NCBI GenBank assembly: GCA_903831635.1
Contig: CAIKYN010000099.1
Span: forward strand, 1 to 18,245
DNA from: an uncultured Spartobacteria bacterium
Lineage (GTDB): Bacteria; Verrucomicrobiota; Verrucomicrobiia; Chthoniobacterales; UBA6821
DNA: 18,245 nt
Direction: 5' to 3'
Shown here piece by piece: positions 16,192-18,245 of this stretch. How positions within the stretch are numbered: position 1 is the stretch's first letter; each line of letters starts with the position of its first letter. A model generated the notes under the pieces. That model ran no database searches, was not told where the DNA came from, and saw only the letters and a program-made list of their open reading frames with translations. Made by a program: the position numbers and the translations under genes.

Positions 16192-17401
16192 TCTCTCCGA
16201 ATTGCTAAGGAATGCACTCAGGTGGGGATACCCAAGGGTTTGCAGTGCATTTCATTTTTTTGTCACGAGTCGCTTCCAGCCCAATGTCGTACATGGGAGG
16301 GCCCCTGCAGAGGTCGTTGAAAATATCCGGGAATATCTCGCTACACATCCGAGTATGGGAACTTATTTGTGGGGAGCCGATGGTGTCCCGCGAACATACG
16401 AGTTACCGAAGGGAGTTCCTGATGTCCTGCGATCATCCTTTGAAGAAGGAAGCCACTTTCCCGGTATTCAAAGGGAGCTTTTTGTCCTGAAGGAAGCTTC
16501 CATTAGGGGAGGATTTTGCGGCGCTCTTGTGACTCGCGACGGCAGACTTATTTTATCGGCCAGTCCCTGCCCTTGGGGATGGAGGGCACATCCCGCCTTG
16601 AGGCGTCTGGATTTTCCCAAGCCGAGAGGGTTAAACGGCAGGGTTCTGTACCTCTGCACACCGGGACTTCATGGCGGGAACTACTACCATTGCCTGCTGG
16701 ACTGTTTGCCGAAACTCTTTCTTCTTGGAAGCGGAATTCACCCAGCCTCTTCTTGGGATCATGTGGTCGTTAACTCTGATCGTCCTTACCTCCTTGATGC
16801 CTTGCAACGAATAGGGATCCCCAGCGAAAAAATTATTTTCCTCGAGGAGCGCAGCAATTTTATTGCCGAGGAGCTTCACGTCCCTTGGTTCGAAGGCTCT
16901 CTTCACGGTGTCGATGCCTGGCAGACCGAAGCGGCACGATCAATCTATAGGACGAACAAGTCGCCCGAGGGGAAGAGCCGTCTCTATTTGGTTCGAGAAA
17001 GCGCTGGGAGACGCCGAATTCTTAATGAGGCGTCGCTCCTTAAACTCCTAGAGTCATTTGGATTTCAGGCTGTGGATTGCTCGGCGTTGAGTATTGGTGA
17101 ACAGGCGATGCTTTTTCAAGACGCCGAGGCTGTTGTTTCTGTCCACGGCGCCGCATTGGCCAATATTATATTTTGCCAACCAGGAACCCGTGTTGTTGAA
17201 ATTTTTAATCCCCTGGCCGTGAGGACACTGTATCGCTCGTTGGCCACGGTGTTGGGGCTGGAATATTATGCCGCGGCTTCGATTCCATCCGCGAGGGGTC
17301 TAGGTATGCCACTTCACCGCCGGATGAGCCTGGATTTTAGCGTCGACGAGGATTCATTTTCACTAGTTCTCAGGGAATTATTCCTGTCTGGTTCCCCCTA
17401 A
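16181..17401 (+). CDS. Family 61 glycosyltransferase (DUF563)
   Basis: This is a 406-residue protein counted from the ATG at 16181. Two conserved blocks of the GT61/DUF563 family are present: GGNYYHCLLDCLPKLFLL with H170, and VSVHGAALANIIFCQPGTR with H322-GAAL, followed by VVEIFNP. The middle holds LYLVRESAGRRRILNEASLL, which matches the YISR...RR.vlNE pattern of the family. Bacterial members occur in capsule and exopolysaccharide clusters, while eukaryotic relatives transfer xylose or GlcNAc. In-frame ATGs at 16139 (GGAG 5 bases upstream, but a 53-base overlap with the acetyltransferase) and 16157 are alternatives. I favour 16181 because it leaves only an 11-base overlap and AGGAAG lies upstream. 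It is the last gene of the tightly packed run. The donor sugar is unknown. Confidence 0.88.
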   Translation: MPPDLSELLRNALRWGYPRVCSAFHFFVTSRFQPNVVHGRAPAEVVENIREYLATHPSMGTYLWGADGVPRTYELPKGVPDVLRSSFEEGSHFPGIQRELFVLKEASIRGGFCGALVTRDGRLILSASPCPWGWRAHPALRRLDFPKPRGLNGRVLYLCTPGLHGGNYYHCLLDCLPKLFLLGSGIHPASSWDHVVVNSDRPYLLDALQRIGIPSEKIIFLEERSNFIAEELHVPWFEGSLHGVDAWQTEAARSIYRTNKSPEGKSRLYLVRESAGRRRILNEASLLKLLESFGFQAVDCSALSIGEQAMLFQDAEAVVSVHGAALANIIFCQPGTRVVEIFNPLAVRTLYRSLATVLGLEYYAAASIPSARGLGMPLHRRMSLDFSVDEDSFSLVLRELFLSGSP

Positions 17402-17431
17402 TTCATAAATCAAGACACGCTGAATATATTT

Positions 17432-17437
17432 TATAAT
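17432..17437 (+). promoter_or_regulatory. Possible -10 box (TATAAT)
   Basis: This is an exact consensus -10 hexamer in the only sizeable gap. The best -35-like sequences upstream (TCAAGA at 17410-17415 with 16 bases spacing, AAGACA at 17412-17417 with 14) match poorly. If used, transcription would start near 17444 and give the FkbM gene at 17548 an untranslated leader of about 100 bases with a hairpin at its very start. Confidence 0.35.
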
Positions 17438-17444
17438 GGAAAGG

Positions 17445-17461
17445 TCGTCACAAGGTGACGA
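17445..17461 (+). terminator. Short perfect hairpin, possible weak terminator or 5' leader stem
   Basis: TCGTCAC and GTGACGA form a 7-base-pair stem around the 3-base loop AAG. It lies 43 bases after the stop of the GT61 gene. No run of T follows (the next bases are TGAATAAATT), so it is not a convincing intrinsic terminator. It could instead be the first element of an mRNA leader if the TATAAT at 17432 is used. Confidence 0.3.
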
Positions 17462-17547
17462 TGAATAAATTTCTACGCTGTTAAAATTTACAATGGCTAT
17501 TGAGGCTTGGGCATGGTTTTTAGTTATTCAGCACAACCTCTCCAGCA

Positions 17548-18245
17548 ATGAAACAACTACTCCTAGATTTTTTAAAACGCCAAGGGATTCACATTGCGAG
17601 AAACTCTCTGCCCAAGGGATCTGATCTTATCTCCGATCTCAAGCGGTATGGTCTCGACCAATGCTTTGATACACTGATCGATGTGGGGGCGAATGTGGGG
17701 AATTTCAGCGCCCTATTCATGGAGAGCTTTCCTCATCTCAAAAACATCGTGGCAATCGAACCTGAGAGTAAAAATCTAGAAAAATTAAACAACAGGTTTC
17801 ATGGCAAAAACGTCCAATGCTTGGGAAAAGCGATCAGTGATAAGGAGGGTGTTGCTTGGCTTAATGTGTGTGAAAACGCTGTTGCTCACAGCCTGATTGA
17901 TCAAAATTGGAGCACGACCGCCGTGGAGGTTAATGTGATGACTCTTTCCCAGGTCATCGGAGGACTTCCTGAAGATGCAAAGATTTTTTTGAAGACCGAT
18001 ACGGAGGGAAACGATGTTAATGTTCTTAAAGGAGGATCTGATCTTCTGACATCTGGCCGTTGCCCGCTTGTTTTATGCGAGGTTGGTTTTTCTGATCCTC
18101 CTGTGCAGACACAATTTCAAGAAGTTCACAGTGAGTTGACAGCCTACGGATTCGACCTCTGGGGATTCTATAATCAGTCCATTTATGGACGATATATGGG
18201 ATTAAATTATTGTGATGCACTCTATCTTCATCGGCAATGTGCCGA
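17548..18245 (+). CDS. FkbM-family SAM-dependent methyltransferase (partial, runs off the window)
   Basis: This frame is open from the ATG at 17548 to the right edge (232 complete codons, no stop). The SAM-binding motif is TLIDVGANVGNFS (D45-VGANVG51), followed by IVAIEPES (E71), and the FkbM signature LKTDTEGNDVNVLKGG with D151, E153 and G154. VLCEVGF and the late YCDALYLH segment are also typical of the family. The N-terminal part is short (44 residues before the motif), unlike the longer FkbM protein at 9973-10854. An in-frame TAG at 17521-17523 limits the start, and no ATG lies between. The ribosome binding site is weak. At this length it must be near its end. It probably O-methylates a sugar of the same glycan, possibly under its own promoter. 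Confidence 0.88.
   Translation, partial: MKQLLLDFLKRQGIHIARNSLPKGSDLISDLKRYGLDQCFDTLIDVGANVGNFSALFMESFPHLKNIVAIEPESKNLEKLNNRFHGKNVQCLGKAISDKEGVAWLNVCENAVAHSLIDQNWSTTAVEVNVMTLSQVIGGLPEDAKIFLKTDTEGNDVNVLKGGSDLLTSGRCPLVLCEVGFSDPPVQTQFQEVHSELTAYGFDLWGFYNQSIYGRYMGLNYCDALYLHRQCA

Larger units (their letters stand above)
17402..17547. other. Intergenic region between GT61 gene and second FkbM gene
   Basis: These 146 bases are the longest non-coding stretch of the window and are A+T rich. They hold a TATAAT box and a short perfect hairpin, listed separately. A seven-codon reading frame (ATG at 17461) follows the hairpin with AAGGTGA just upstream, and a 43-codon frame starts at 17493 in a different frame from the next gene. 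Neither has supporting features. The break suggests a separate transcription start for the gene at 17548. Confidence 0.6.

Noticed and set aside
17461..17484. Seven-codon leader peptide (MNKFLRC) with AAGGTGA upstream
   Set aside because: No attenuator structures or run of regulatory codons accompany it, so a chance reading frame is more likely.
17493..17624. A 43-codon open frame starting in the gap and running into the second FkbM gene
   Set aside because: It is out of frame with the methyltransferase, lacks a ribosome binding site and has no recognisable features.

Overview
The window is a dense, single-strand block of extracellular or cell-surface polysaccharide biosynthesis genes. It holds 17 genes, all on the + strand, and the last one runs off the right end. 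Sixteen of them (54-17401) form what looks like one operon: most neighbours overlap by 4 to 17 bases, often as an ATGA, GTGA or TTGA stop/start junction, and the only notable gap is 50 bases at 4001-4050. No mobile element, RNA gene, CRISPR array or minus-strand gene is supported. The organism is a bacterium, probably diderm, because the cluster combines UDP-galactopyranose mutase, a Wzy/WaaL-like membrane protein, a WcaF-like acetyltransferase and FkbM methyltransferases. Base composition is mid-range and locally uneven. Nothing fixes the phylum; a Verrucomicrobiota/PVC-type or other environmental Gram-negative is only a guess.

Layout. 54-4000: glf, which supplies UDP-galactofuranose, followed by two GT2 glycosyltransferases and one GT8-like glycosyltransferase; part of this section is clearly A+T rich. 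4051-7387: three GT-B glycosyltransferases, the first with an unusual active-site region. 7384-8790: a multispanning polymerase/ligase-like protein. 8774-13461: a GT4, an FkbM methyltransferase and two more GT4 enzymes. 13458-17401: a membrane acyltransferase, a GT4, a hexapeptide-repeat acetyltransferase and a GT61-family enzyme. 17402-17547: a 146-base non-coding gap with a TATAAT box and a small hairpin. 17548-end: a second, partial FkbM methyltransferase.

How the genes fit together (inference from families). Eleven glycosyltransferases would assemble a long or branched repeat unit that probably contains galactofuranose. The FkbM enzymes and the two acyltransferases would add O-methyl and O-acyl decorations. 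The Wzy/WaaL-like protein would polymerise or ligate the units on the outer face of the inner membrane. No flippase (Wzx), initiating phosphoglycosyltransferase or Wza/Wzc export machinery is visible here, so those parts must lie elsewhere if the pathway is Wzx/Wzy-dependent. I see a large and mosaic glycan locus rather than a clearly new type of system. The points most worth a second look are the unusual GT-B and GT8-like active sites, a G9 tract inside a glycosyltransferase, and a GT4 with two low-complexity insertions.
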